From DASSWG01 sp041689995 (GTDB lineage: Bacteria > Bacteroidota > Bacteroidia > Flavobacteriales > Flavobacteriaceae), in contig JBDNFD010000162.1 of assembly GCA_041689995.1 (NCBI GenBank), positions 1 to 13,387 of the forward strand: a stretch of DNA of 13,387 nucleotides. The letters are read 5' to 3'. Of this stretch, positions 1-5,557 are shown one piece after another. A program made the position numbers and the translations under genes. Under the pieces are notes generated by a model, which did no database searches, had not been told where the DNA came from, and saw only the letters and a list, made by a program, of their open reading frames with translations. How positions within the stretch are numbered: position 1 is the stretch's first letter; every line of letters starts with the position of its first letter.

Positions 1-207
1 CCGTTTGCAAAGGGTGGCCACCACAGGAAAGGAATGGAAGCGTTTTTCCCTTCTTTGAACGTTGATTTCCTGCGCGACGCCGCCAACCAAAGCGTCACCA
101 ACGCCGGGCAAATCGTCCAAAACGCCTTCAACGAATTTGAAATTGGCATCGTTTTGCCAAACCCGGTTGTGGAAGGAACAATTGAACTCCAACAACGAGC
201 CCTTTAA
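1..207 (+). CDS. C-terminal end of an unrecognised protein (5' end outside window)
   Basis: Reading frame 1 is open from the first base to a TAA at 205-207 and gives 68 residues. The translation reads like a real globular protein end (…QNAFNEFEIGIVLPNPVV…), with plausible codon choice, whereas the overlapping ORF at 62-247 in another frame is Ser/Thr/Pro-rich and looks like a shadow. I do not recognise the family and assign no function. It runs in the same direction as mutB, with about 370 bp between. A weak A-run/T-run inverted repeat at 270-285 (arms CAAAAA/TTTTTG) and a 15-bp palindrome at 302-316 (CTGCAAA-c-TTTGCAG) follow it and may mark the end of its transcript. Confidence 0.55.
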   Translation, partial: PFAKGGHHRKGMEAFFPSLNVDFLRDAANQSVTNAGQIVQNAFNEFEIGIVLPNPVVEGTIELQQRAL

Positions 208-360
208 ATTCAATGGCAAAGAATCGGATAAAGAAAAACCAGCATAGGAATTTAATAAAAACTGACCAACAAAAAATAATTTTTGATGGGCGGTTCAATC
301 CCTGCAAACTTTGCAGTTGTCAAATTTAAACCTCCATCATAAATTCGGAATTTAAAATTG

Positions 361-368
361 TATCTTTG
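361..368 (+). promoter_or_regulatory. Bacteroidota -7 promoter element TATCTTTG
   Basis: TATCTTTG matches the Bacteroidota consensus TAnnTTTG exactly. It sits 16 bp before the ATG of the broken small ORF at 385, which would give a transcription start near 375. I see no clear -33 TTG at the usual spacing. It is also the closest good promoter upstream of mutB (575), where no TAnnTTTG is seen, so it may drive mutB as well. Confidence 0.5.
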
Positions 369-384
369 AAATAAAAAGAAAGAC

Positions 385-513
385 ATGTGAGCCCTCAAAC
401 AAACCATCCGAGTAAGCAATGGGCGTATTTCTGTTATTTTGCCGGAGGATTTCCAAGCAAAGGAAGTGGAAGTCATTGTGCTTTCCAAAGACGCTAGCGA
501 ATCAAAAAAATAG
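385..513 (+). pseudogene. Small antitoxin-like ORF with ATG immediately followed by a stop
   Basis: After ATG at 385-387 comes TGA at 388-390, then 40 open codons to TAG at 511-513. The peptide begins ALKQTIRVSNGRISVILP and continues with an acidic 'EDFQAKEVEVIVLSK' stretch. This resembles small Bacteroidota proteins of about 40-75 residues that I recall next to PIN-type toxins (pattern K-Q-T-I-x-V, then LPxDF, then EVEVIVLPK); the family resemblance is from memory. No toxin gene follows: the next gene is mutB. The promoter at 361-368 and the ATG are in place, so a single codon 2 change to TGA seems to have silenced it. Alternatives are a sequencing error or initiation at another codon, but there is no ATG, GTG or TTG in frame until a TTG well inside the ORF. 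Confidence 0.45.
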
Positions 514-574
514 CTAAGGTTGTTTCGTTTCTTCACATCTTAAAACCCAAAGAAATACCCTAAATAATATTAAA

Positions 575-2665
575 TTGAATAGAAAAAACCTTCAAAATAT
601 CACTTTAAATCCCGAGGATTCGGGACAGAATTCATCTGTCGGACGGAAGTATGCTGAATCAGAAAAGTTTGAACACGAAAATTTCGCCGCGGGAATTCCA
701 CCTTTTCTTCGCGGGCCTTATGCTACGATGTATGTTCGTCGTCCGTGGACCATCCGCCAATATGCCGGATTTTCGACCGCCGAAGAAAGCAATGCATTTT
801 ACCGCCGCAATCTCGCTGCTGGACAAAAAGGACTTTCTGTCGCCTTCGATCTGGCGACCCACCGTGGTTATGATAGCGATCATCCACGCGTAACCGGAGA
901 TGTAGGAATGGCCGGTGTCGCCATCGATTCGGTAGAAGACATGAAAATTTTGTTCGACCAAATTCCGCTTGATAAAATGTCGGTTTCCATGACCATGAAC
1001 GGGGCCGTTTTGCCAATTCTCGCTTTTTATATTGTGGCAGCCGAAGAACAGGGCGTGAAACCCGAACAACTTTCCGGCACGATTCAAAATGATATTTTAA
1101 AGGAATTTATGGTGCGGAATACCTATATCTATCCGCCGAAACCTTCCATGAAGATTGTTTCGGATATTTTCGAATATTCCGCCAAAAACATGCCGAAATT
1201 CAACAGCATTAGCATCTCCGGCTATCATATGCAAGAAGCGGGCGCCACTCCAGAAATCGAGTTGGCATACACCTTGGCCGATGGATTGGAATACATTCGG
1301 AAAGGGTTGGAAGCGGGAATGGATATCGATCAATTTGCACCCCGGCTTTCTTTTTTCTGGGGAATTGGCATGGATCATTTTCAGGAAATTGCTAAAATGC
1401 GCGCAGCAAGAATGTTGTGGGCCAAAATCGTGAAACAATTCAATCCTAAAAACCAAAAATCTTTGGCGTTGCGTGCACATTGCCAAACCAGTGGATGGAG
1501 TTTGGCGGAACAAGATCCGTTCAACAACGTAGCGCGGACTTGTATCGAAGCCGCTGCCGCTGCTTTTGGCGGAACCCAAAGTTTACATACCAATTCCTTG
1601 GACGAAGCCATCGCATTGCCCACCGATTTTTCCGCACGAATTGCCCGAAATACGCAGCTTTATTTGCAGGACGAAACACAAATCACCAAAACTGTAGATC
1701 CGTGGGGCGGGAGTTTATATGTCGAAAAGCTAACAGAAGAAATTGCGCAGAAGGCTTGGAAATTGATTGAAGAAGTCGAAGAACTGGGCGGAATGACCAA
1801 AGCCATCGAAAATGGAACTCCCAAACTTCGTATTGAAGAAGCCGCTGCGAAAAAACAAGCGCGAATAGACAGTGAACAAGATATTTTGGTCGGAGTGAAC
1901 AAATACAGGCGAGAGAAAGAAGATCCGATTGAAACTTTGGAAGTGGATAATCGGCGCGTGCGCAACCAACAGCTCGATCTTTTAGATAAAGTTAAATCAG
2001 AGCGCAATAACCAGAAAGTTGAAAAATCGTTGTTAGATTTAAGCCAAGCTGCCAAAGATGGGAAGGAAAATTTACTGAAACTTGCGGTGGAAGCGGCGCG
2101 CGAAAGGGCAACTTTGGGTGAAATAAGCGATGCTTTGGCCGAGGTTTTTGGACGGCACAAGGCCGAAATAAAATCCTTCAGCGGAGTTTATAGTAAAGAA
2201 ATAAAGCAAAATATGTCGTTTGATAAAGCAAGGAAAATGGCCGACGATTTCGCTGAACAAGAAGGTCGGCGACCTCGGATCATGATCGCAAAAATGGGGC
2301 AAGACGGCCACGATCGTGGCGCAAAAGTGGTGGCCACAGGTTATGCCGATTTAGGTTTCGATGTAGATATCGGTCCTTTATTCCAAACTCCACAGGAAGC
2401 TGCCAAACAGGCCGTAGAAAACGATGTGCACATTTTGGGCGTTTCTTCATTGGCGGCCGGTCACAAAACCTTGGTGCCGCAAGTGATCGAAGCATTGAAA
2501 AAATATGGGCGTGAAGATATTATGGTTGTTGTTGGAGGGGTTATTCCGTCTGCTGATTATCAATATTTGTTCGATGCCGGTGCGGTGGCAGTTTTTGGTC
2601 CTGGAACGAAAATTAGTGAAGCAGCAATTGAAATGTTGGAGATTTTGATGAAGCCTTCGGAATAA
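575..2665 (+). CDS. mutB: Methylmalonyl-CoA mutase large subunit, B12-binding
   Basis: This is the catalytic subunit of adenosylcobalamin-dependent methylmalonyl-CoA mutase, interconverting (R)-methylmalonyl-CoA and succinyl-CoA in the cytoplasm as a heterodimer with MutA. The 696 residues are the usual length. Near the N-terminus is the substrate-channel signature RRPWTIRQYAGFST, followed by AFDLATHRGYDSDHPRV, then HCQTSGWSL…DP.NN..RT and GGTQSLHTNSLDEA of the TIM barrel. The C-terminal cobalamin domain has the DxHxxG motif DGHDRG at 577-582, with H579 as the expected cobalt ligand, then the SLAAGH and VVVGG loops. The start is TTG at 575: the N-terminus MNRKNLQNITL fits the family and the next Met is about 50 residues in, inside conserved sequence. 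No -7 element lies directly upstream. Its last 276 bp are repeated at 3656-3931. MutA is encoded convergently at 7118-8482, an unusual separation. Confidence 0.96.
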   Translation: MNRKNLQNITLNPEDSGQNSSVGRKYAESEKFEHENFAAGIPPFLRGPYATMYVRRPWTIRQYAGFSTAEESNAFYRRNLAAGQKGLSVAFDLATHRGYDSDHPRVTGDVGMAGVAIDSVEDMKILFDQIPLDKMSVSMTMNGAVLPILAFYIVAAEEQGVKPEQLSGTIQNDILKEFMVRNTYIYPPKPSMKIVSDIFEYSAKNMPKFNSISISGYHMQEAGATPEIELAYTLADGLEYIRKGLEAGMDIDQFAPRLSFFWGIGMDHFQEIAKMRAARMLWAKIVKQFNPKNQKSLALRAHCQTSGWSLAEQDPFNNVARTCIEAAAAAFGGTQSLHTNSLDEAIALPTDFSARIARNTQLYLQDETQITKTVDPWGGSLYVEKLTEEIAQKAWKLIEEVEELGGMTKAIENGTPKLRIEEAAAKKQARIDSEQDILVGVNKYRREKEDPIETLEVDNRRVRNQQLDLLDKVKSERNNQKVEKSLLDLSQAAKDGKENLLKLAVEAARERATLGEISDALAEVFGRHKAEIKSFSGVYSKEIKQNMSFDKARKMADDFAEQEGRRPRIMIAKMGQDGHDRGAKVVATGYADLGFDVDIGPLFQTPQEAAKQAVENDVHILGVSSLAAGHKTLVPQVIEALKKYGREDIMVVVGGVIPSADYQYLFDAGAVAVFGPGTKISEAAIEMLEILMKPSE
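2390..2665 (+). repeat. Direct repeat copy 1: 3' end of intact mutB
   Basis: This stretch aligns without gaps to 3656-3931 (constant offset 1266). By hand count 19 of 276 positions differ, about 93% identity. Seventeen differences are synonymous third-position changes; the other two change Tyr to His and Val to Phe. The last 50 bp or so are identical. The two copies bracket the Zeta toxin module. Confidence 0.95.
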
Positions 2666-2677
2666 GTATTTTTAAAA

Positions 2678-2715
2678 GCTTTTAGCAAATGGTTTTTTTG
2701 TGATTGGCTAAAAGC
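2678..2715 (+). terminator. Stem-loop after mutB
   Basis: Perfect 9-bp arms GCTTTTAGC (2678-2686) and GCTAAAAGC (2707-2715) flank a 20-nt loop containing T7. It starts 13 bp after the mutB stop. No T-run follows the second arm, so it is a weak terminator candidate or a transcript-stabilising hairpin. Confidence 0.4.
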
Positions 2716-2828
2716 ATAGCTTAATTAAATGACCAAACTGAAAAATTAGGAGGGGATTTCAAAAATCAGCGATTTAAAAAAATTTCTGAACTTTCGGTAA
2801 AATATAAAAAATGGAATTAGAGGTGGGA

Positions 2829-2844
2829 CGAAGGTGCAAAATTA
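2829..2844 (-). promoter_or_regulatory. Orphan minus-strand promoter-like element
   Basis: Read on the minus strand, 2844 to 2829 is TAATTTTGCACCTTCG. TAATTTTG fits TAnnTTTG, and the following CACCTTCG closely resembles the start region of the divIC promoter in this window (TATTTTTGTACCTTCGC). It lies 1 bp past the stop of the Zeta partner gene and points leftwards. No minus-strand gene follows before the mutB 3' end, so it looks orphaned. Confidence 0.35.
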
Positions 2845-2845
2845 C

Positions 2846-2998
2846 TTAATCCGGTTTTACTTTTGTGATTTTGCCATTTTTCATTATTACGAGGGCTGTG
2901 TTCTTTGCCTTTTTGAATTCAATAAGTCTCTCGTAAACAAGCTCAAGTCCTTTTACAATTTTATTTTTTAATTCAATTTGCTTATCATTTGTCGTCAT
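2846..2998 (-). CDS. 50-residue partner of the Zeta-like toxin
   Basis: This short ORF runs from ATG at 2998 to TAA at 2848-2846 and encodes 50 residues beginning MTTNDKQIELKNKIVKGLEL and ending with the basic strand-forming stretch VIMKNGKITKVKPD. It is Lys/Glu-rich and predicted mostly helical in its first two thirds. It overlaps the Zeta gene by 14 bp in another frame (its ATG lies inside the toxin's last codons), so the two are almost certainly co-translated. I recall similar small proteins beside P-loop toxins of this kind in Bacteroidota, so an antitoxin role is plausible but inferred. Order toxin-then-partner differs from the classical epsilon-zeta operon, where the antitoxin comes first. 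Confidence 0.75.
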   Translation of the reverse strand: MTTNDKQIELKNKIVKGLELVYERLIEFKKAKNTALVIMKNGKITKVKPD

Positions 2999-3569
2999 AA
3001 ATATTTTTTAATTGATTAAACTTATTTTTATCAATAATAGAGATGTTCTTTTCTGATAATTTATGAGCAATTAATTCGTGTTTTCCGTACGAATTGTCAA
3101 AAATCAGTGCTCCATCAATTACGGGAAGATAAAGGTCAAATAAATTGTAGATTCCTTTCAAATATCTTCGCTCAATTACTTTTTCCGGTATATTATGTCC
3201 GCCCTCTTGCACTCTTATTTTTACACGTTCTTTTGCCAGTTCTACATTGTTCAACCAAAAAAAAAGTAGTGTAATAGTATATCCTTGTTTCCTTGCACTT
3301 AAAATTTTATTCTTGTAACTTCTTGTTGACAATGTTGTTTCAAACGCAAAACTTTCATTTTCTTTTAAGAGTTCATTGATTCTGTCGATCATTATTCTCC
3401 CAGCTTCAAAAGCAACTTTTTCAGGCTGGAAAGGGGAAAGTCCTCTTGCTATTTCATCGGCATTTACAAATTCTCTACATTTAATAATTTCGGGTAAAAT
3501 TGTGTATGAAGCGGTTGTTTTTCCAGCTCCGTTACAACCGGCAATTATATATAGATGCTTATCCCACAT
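2985..3569 (-). CDS. Zeta-toxin-family P-loop kinase
   Basis: The 194-residue protein has a Walker A loop GCNGAGKTT at 11-19, then FVNADEIARGLSPF around 34-47 (Zeta-type substrate-binding Asn/Asp/Glu), FETTLS at 76-81 and a lid-type RVQEGGHNIP at 119-128. This pattern fits the chromosomal Zeta-toxin/UDP-N-acetylglucosamine-kinase-like AAA family. Classical Zeta toxins phosphorylate UDP-GlcNAc and block peptidoglycan synthesis; for this branch the substrate is unproven. The ATG at 3569 follows TATCTTTG (3583-3576) by only 6 bp, so the message is probably leaderless. It is followed by an overlapping 50-residue gene. The unit lies between the two mutB 3' copies and is visibly more AT-rich than mutB, consistent with acquisition. 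Confidence 0.85.
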   Translation of the reverse strand: MWDKHLYIIAGCNGAGKTTASYTILPEIIKCREFVNADEIARGLSPFQPEKVAFEAGRIMIDRINELLKENESFAFETTLSTRSYKNKILSARKQGYTITLLFFWLNNVELAKERVKIRVQEGGHNIPEKVIERRYLKGIYNLFDLYLPVIDGALIFDNSYGKHELIAHKLSEKNISIIDKNKFNQLKNIYDDK

Positions 3570-3575
3570 TCATAC

Positions 3576-3583
3576 CAAAGATA
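3576..3583 (-). promoter_or_regulatory. -7 promoter element of the Zeta toxin gene
   Basis: The minus strand reads TATCTTTG from 3583 to 3576, an exact TAnnTTTG. The toxin ATG begins 7 bases downstream, so transcript start and start codon nearly coincide. A TTTGATCAAA palindrome at 3602-3611 overlaps the -33 region and supplies a TTTG 24 bp upstream of the -7 element; it could be an operator. Confidence 0.55.
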
Positions 3584-3633
3584 ATCTTTTTTCGTGAGAT
3601 TTTTGATCAAAGAATATATTTCCTCTTAATCCT

Positions 3634-3641
3634 TATATTTG
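3634..3641 (+). promoter_or_regulatory. Promoter-like TATATTTG next to the mutB-fragment junction
   Basis: TATATTTG fits TAnnTTTG and is followed directly by ATGAAATCC at 3642. That ATG is out of frame with the mutB fragment beginning at 3656 and runs into a stop after 36 codons. It may be the head of a gene cut off when the mutB fragment joined here, or chance. Confidence 0.25.
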
Positions 3642-3655
3642 ATGAAATCCGTAGT

Positions 3656-3931
3656 CCTCAGGAAGCCGCCAAACAGGCTGTGGAAAACGATGTGCATATT
3701 TTGGGCGTTTCTTCCTTGGCTGCCGGTCACAAAACCTTGGTGCCGCAAGTGATCGAAGCATTGAAAAAACATGGACGTGAAGATATTATGGTCTTTGTTG
3801 GTGGGGTTATTCCGTCTGCCGATTATCAATATTTATTCGATGCCGGCGCTGTGGCAGTTTTTGGTCCCGGCACGAAAATCAGTGAAGCAGCAATTGAAAT
3901 GTTGGAGATTTTGATGAAGCCTTCGGAATAA
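3656..3931 (+). pseudogene. Duplicated 3' fragment of mutB (copy 2)
   Basis: The frame encodes 91 residues matching MutB 606-696 with two substitutions (Tyr to His, Val to Phe) and ends at the equivalent TAA. It lacks the mutase barrel and the DxHxxG cobalt-ligand motif (MutB 577-582), so it cannot act as a mutase or a normal cobalamin domain. The frame stays open upstream to 3500, but only through sequence antisense to the Zeta gene, and it has no credible start. The near-absence of amino acid changes despite 19 base changes shows that both copies diverged under selection as complete genes, most likely in different strains, before being joined. Confidence 0.9.
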
Positions 3932-3959
3932 GCATCCGAAAGGAAATAAGTATTTCCAA

Positions 3960-4021
3960 ATTCACCAAAAAGCCTTACTTTTGGTGAATCGATTCACCAA
4001 AAAGCCTTACTTTTGGTGAAT
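3960..4021 (+). promoter_or_regulatory. Two identical 30-bp palindromes, each carrying a -7 promoter element
   Basis: Units at 3960-3989 and 3992-4021 are identical, each with 11-bp arms ATTCACCAAAA and TTTTGGTGAAT around the loop AGCCTTAC, separated by 2 bp (CG), giving a 32-bp period close to three helical turns. On the plus strand the loop and second arm together form TACTTTTG (3976-3983 and 4008-4015), an exact TAnnTTTG; the minus strand does not carry it. The second element would start transcription near 4022, 13 bp before the ATPase ATG at 4035. A regulator bound to the palindromes would cover the promoter. They could also act as RNA hairpins, although the distal one would lie in the leader only if the first promoter is used. 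Confidence 0.7.
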
Positions 4022-4034
4022 ACAATTAAATATT

Positions 4035-5156
4035 ATGCTTGAACGTATTCTCAAAAACACGATTTCAAAAAGGTTGTTCAAAGGAAAAACCATCATTGTT
4101 ATCGGAGCGAGGCAGGTTGGAAAAACAACCCTTATTCGGGAAGTGCTGAAAGGAAAAGCGTTTTTATTTTTGGACGGGGATGATCCGTTGATAAGAGAGC
4201 GACTGACCAACCCGAATACTAAAGAAATTGAAACCATTATTGGCAATTCCGAAATTGTTTTTATAGACGAAGCGCAACGTATTGAAAATATCGGTTTGAC
4301 TGCAAAAATCATTCATGACCAATTTAAAAATGTGCAATTGATTATGAGCGGTTCTTCGGCTTTCGAGCTTCGCAACCAAACCAATGAACCACTTACAGGA
4401 AGAAAGTTCGAGTATTTTCTATTCCCGATTTCATATGAAGAACTTGAAAAATCGGTTGGCTATTTAGATGCTACAAGGGATTTGGAAAACCGATTGATTT
4501 ACGGCTTTTATCCCGATGTGATCAATAACAGAGGGGAAGAAAGAGCTGTTTTAAACGAAATTGCCCAAAGCTATCTGTTCAAGGATATTTTGGCATTTGC
4601 CAACATCAAAAAACCTGAAATTTTGGAAAAAATCCTTCGGGCATTGGCATTTCAGGTCGGCAGCGAAGTCAGTTACAACGAAATTGCACAGCTTACGGGA
4701 GTGGACAAAAACACGGTCGCCAATTACATTCATCTTTTGGAGCTTTCCTATATTGTTTATCCGCTTACTTCGTTCAGTCGCAACCTTCGCAACGAAATCA
4801 AAACCAACCGTAAAGTATACTTTTATGACAATGGTATCCGCAATGCTTTGATCCAGAATTTTAACCCGATCGGACTGCGAAACGATGTGGGTGCATTATG
4901 GGAGAATTTTCTGATGTCCGAACGCCTTAAACGAAACCATTATCATAATCATTATTGCAACAGGTATTTTTGGCGGACAAAACAGCAGCAGGAAATTGAC
5001 TATGTAGAAGAGGCTGATGGAAAAATCACCGGTTTTGAATTCAAATGGAACTCGAAAGTTAGAAAAGCTTTTCCAGCTAATTTTGTCAAAACCTATAATG
5101 CGGAAATTGAGATTGTTTCCAAAGAAAATTTCAGGAGTTTTGTTGGGATGAATTAA
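4035..5156 (+). CDS. AAA_14/DUF4143-type ATPase
   Basis: The 373-residue protein has Walker A GARQVGKTT at 24-32 and Walker B IVFIDEAQ at 74-81. A sensor-like MSGSSAFEL follows, then a middle segment SYNEIAQLTGVDKNTVANYI with a winged-helix look, and a C-terminal region QEIDYVEEADGKITGFEFKW whose D322, E335 and K337 are spaced like a PD-(D/E)xK nuclease-fold core. This order is characteristic of the widespread AAA_14 plus DUF4143 family. The biological role is not established; genes of this family are often found in accessory regions. The ATG at 4035 directly follows the twin palindromes and promoter, and leaves the start motif LERILKNTISKRL expected for the family. Self-regulation through the winged-helix-like part is my inference. 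No other frame or start fits better. Confidence 0.9.
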   Translation: MLERILKNTISKRLFKGKTIIVIGARQVGKTTLIREVLKGKAFLFLDGDDPLIRERLTNPNTKEIETIIGNSEIVFIDEAQRIENIGLTAKIIHDQFKNVQLIMSGSSAFELRNQTNEPLTGRKFEYFLFPISYEELEKSVGYLDATRDLENRLIYGFYPDVINNRGEERAVLNEIAQSYLFKDILAFANIKKPEILEKILRALAFQVGSEVSYNEIAQLTGVDKNTVANYIHLLELSYIVYPLTSFSRNLRNEIKTNRKVYFYDNGIRNALIQNFNPIGLRNDVGALWENFLMSERLKRNHYHNHYCNRYFWRTKQQQEIDYVEEADGKITGFEFKWNSKVRKAFPANFVKTYNAEIEIVSKENFRSFVGMN

Positions 5157-5356
5157 GGTGAATTTGCTCCAATTCATTTCATATTTTTCTTTGATATTAC
5201 ACGGAATCATTATCAGTTTTTAATTTTTCCACGATTTTTTAAAATTATTTTTTGACGCTTTAAGGAAAAACTTTGGATTTGTTTTCTTATTTTTTGTAGG
5301 GCGTTCCTTTTCTAATGAAATGTTCCCGCTTGATCGCAAAAGAATTTGGAATTGCG

Positions 5357-5364
5357 TATTTTTG
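5357..5364 (+). promoter_or_regulatory. -7 promoter element of the 62-aa/nucleotidyltransferase pair
   Basis: TATTTTTG fits TAnnTTTG and ends 4 bp before ATG 5369 and 10 bp before the in-frame ATG 5375. A TTG at 5330-5332 is 24 bp upstream, slightly farther than the usual -33 spacing. The 212 bp between the ATPase stop and 5369 hold nothing else that I recognise. Confidence 0.45.
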
Positions 5365-5368
5365 AAGT

Positions 5369-5557
5369 ATGGAAATGCGTTTTCAAACCAAAAAAGAAAG
5401 CAATCGTCGCCAGCGGGAAGAGTTTTTAAAACTTTCCCCGTCGGAGCGGGTATGGCGATTTTTTGCTTTGGTGGCAGAAGTGAACCGGTTTCCCACCAAA
5501 CATAAAAAGGATCGTTCAAAAAACCTTATCATCACCCTTCAATCCAAAGTAAAATGA
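5369..5557 (+). CDS. 62-residue basic protein paired with a nucleotidyltransferase
   Basis: The peptide is highly charged: a basic N-terminus (MEMRFQTKKESNRRQREEF), then LKLSPSERVWRFFAL, then RFPTKHKKDRSKNLII. I recall small proteins of the same pattern (LSPxER…RF…FPTK…K(S)KNFII) next to nucleotidyltransferase genes in other Bacteroidota, but no function is known to me. Its TGA overlaps the ATG of the next gene (ATGA at 5554-5557), so the two are translationally coupled. The start may be ATG 5369 or, given how close the promoter is, ATG 5375 (Met3). The pair arrangement resembles toxin-antitoxin operons built on minimal nucleotidyltransferases. The frame is real rather than a shadow because of the coupling and the recurring motif. 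Confidence 0.7.
   Translation: MEMRFQTKKESNRRQREEFLKLSPSERVWRFFALVAEVNRFPTKHKKDRSKNLIITLQSKVK

Noticed and set aside
62..247. 61-codon plus-strand ORF at the left edge
   Set aside because: It overlaps the more convincing frame-1 C-terminus (1-207) and has low-complexity Ser/Thr/Pro-rich composition.
252..536. 94-codon minus-strand ORF
   Set aside because: It is antisense to the antitoxin-like ORF and promoter; no family features.
659..2495. Several minus-strand ORFs inside mutB
   Set aside because: All are shadows of a GC-richer conserved gene; none has its own motifs or start signals.
2748..2755. AGGAGGGG, a perfect Shine-Dalgarno-like run
   Set aside because: No start codon at suitable distance (only ATT), a 13-codon frame after it, and this group rarely uses such sites.
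3500..3931. Open frame joining antisense Zeta sequence to the mutB fragment
   Set aside because: The first half is the exact opposite strand of a well-supported toxin gene and there is no plausible start; it is an accident of the junction, not a fusion protein.
3960..4021. Twin hairpins as a CRISPR array or terminators
   Set aside because: Only two units with a 2-bp gap and no spacers; no T-run after them, and they point into a gene start rather than follow a gene end.
5157..5163. GGTGAAT directly after the ATPase stop, matching the palindrome half-site
   Set aside because: A 7-bp match is too short to claim a unit boundary or target duplication; could be chance.
5220..5519. 99-codon minus-strand ORF
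   Set aside because: Antisense to the 62-residue gene, which has a promoter and translational coupling.
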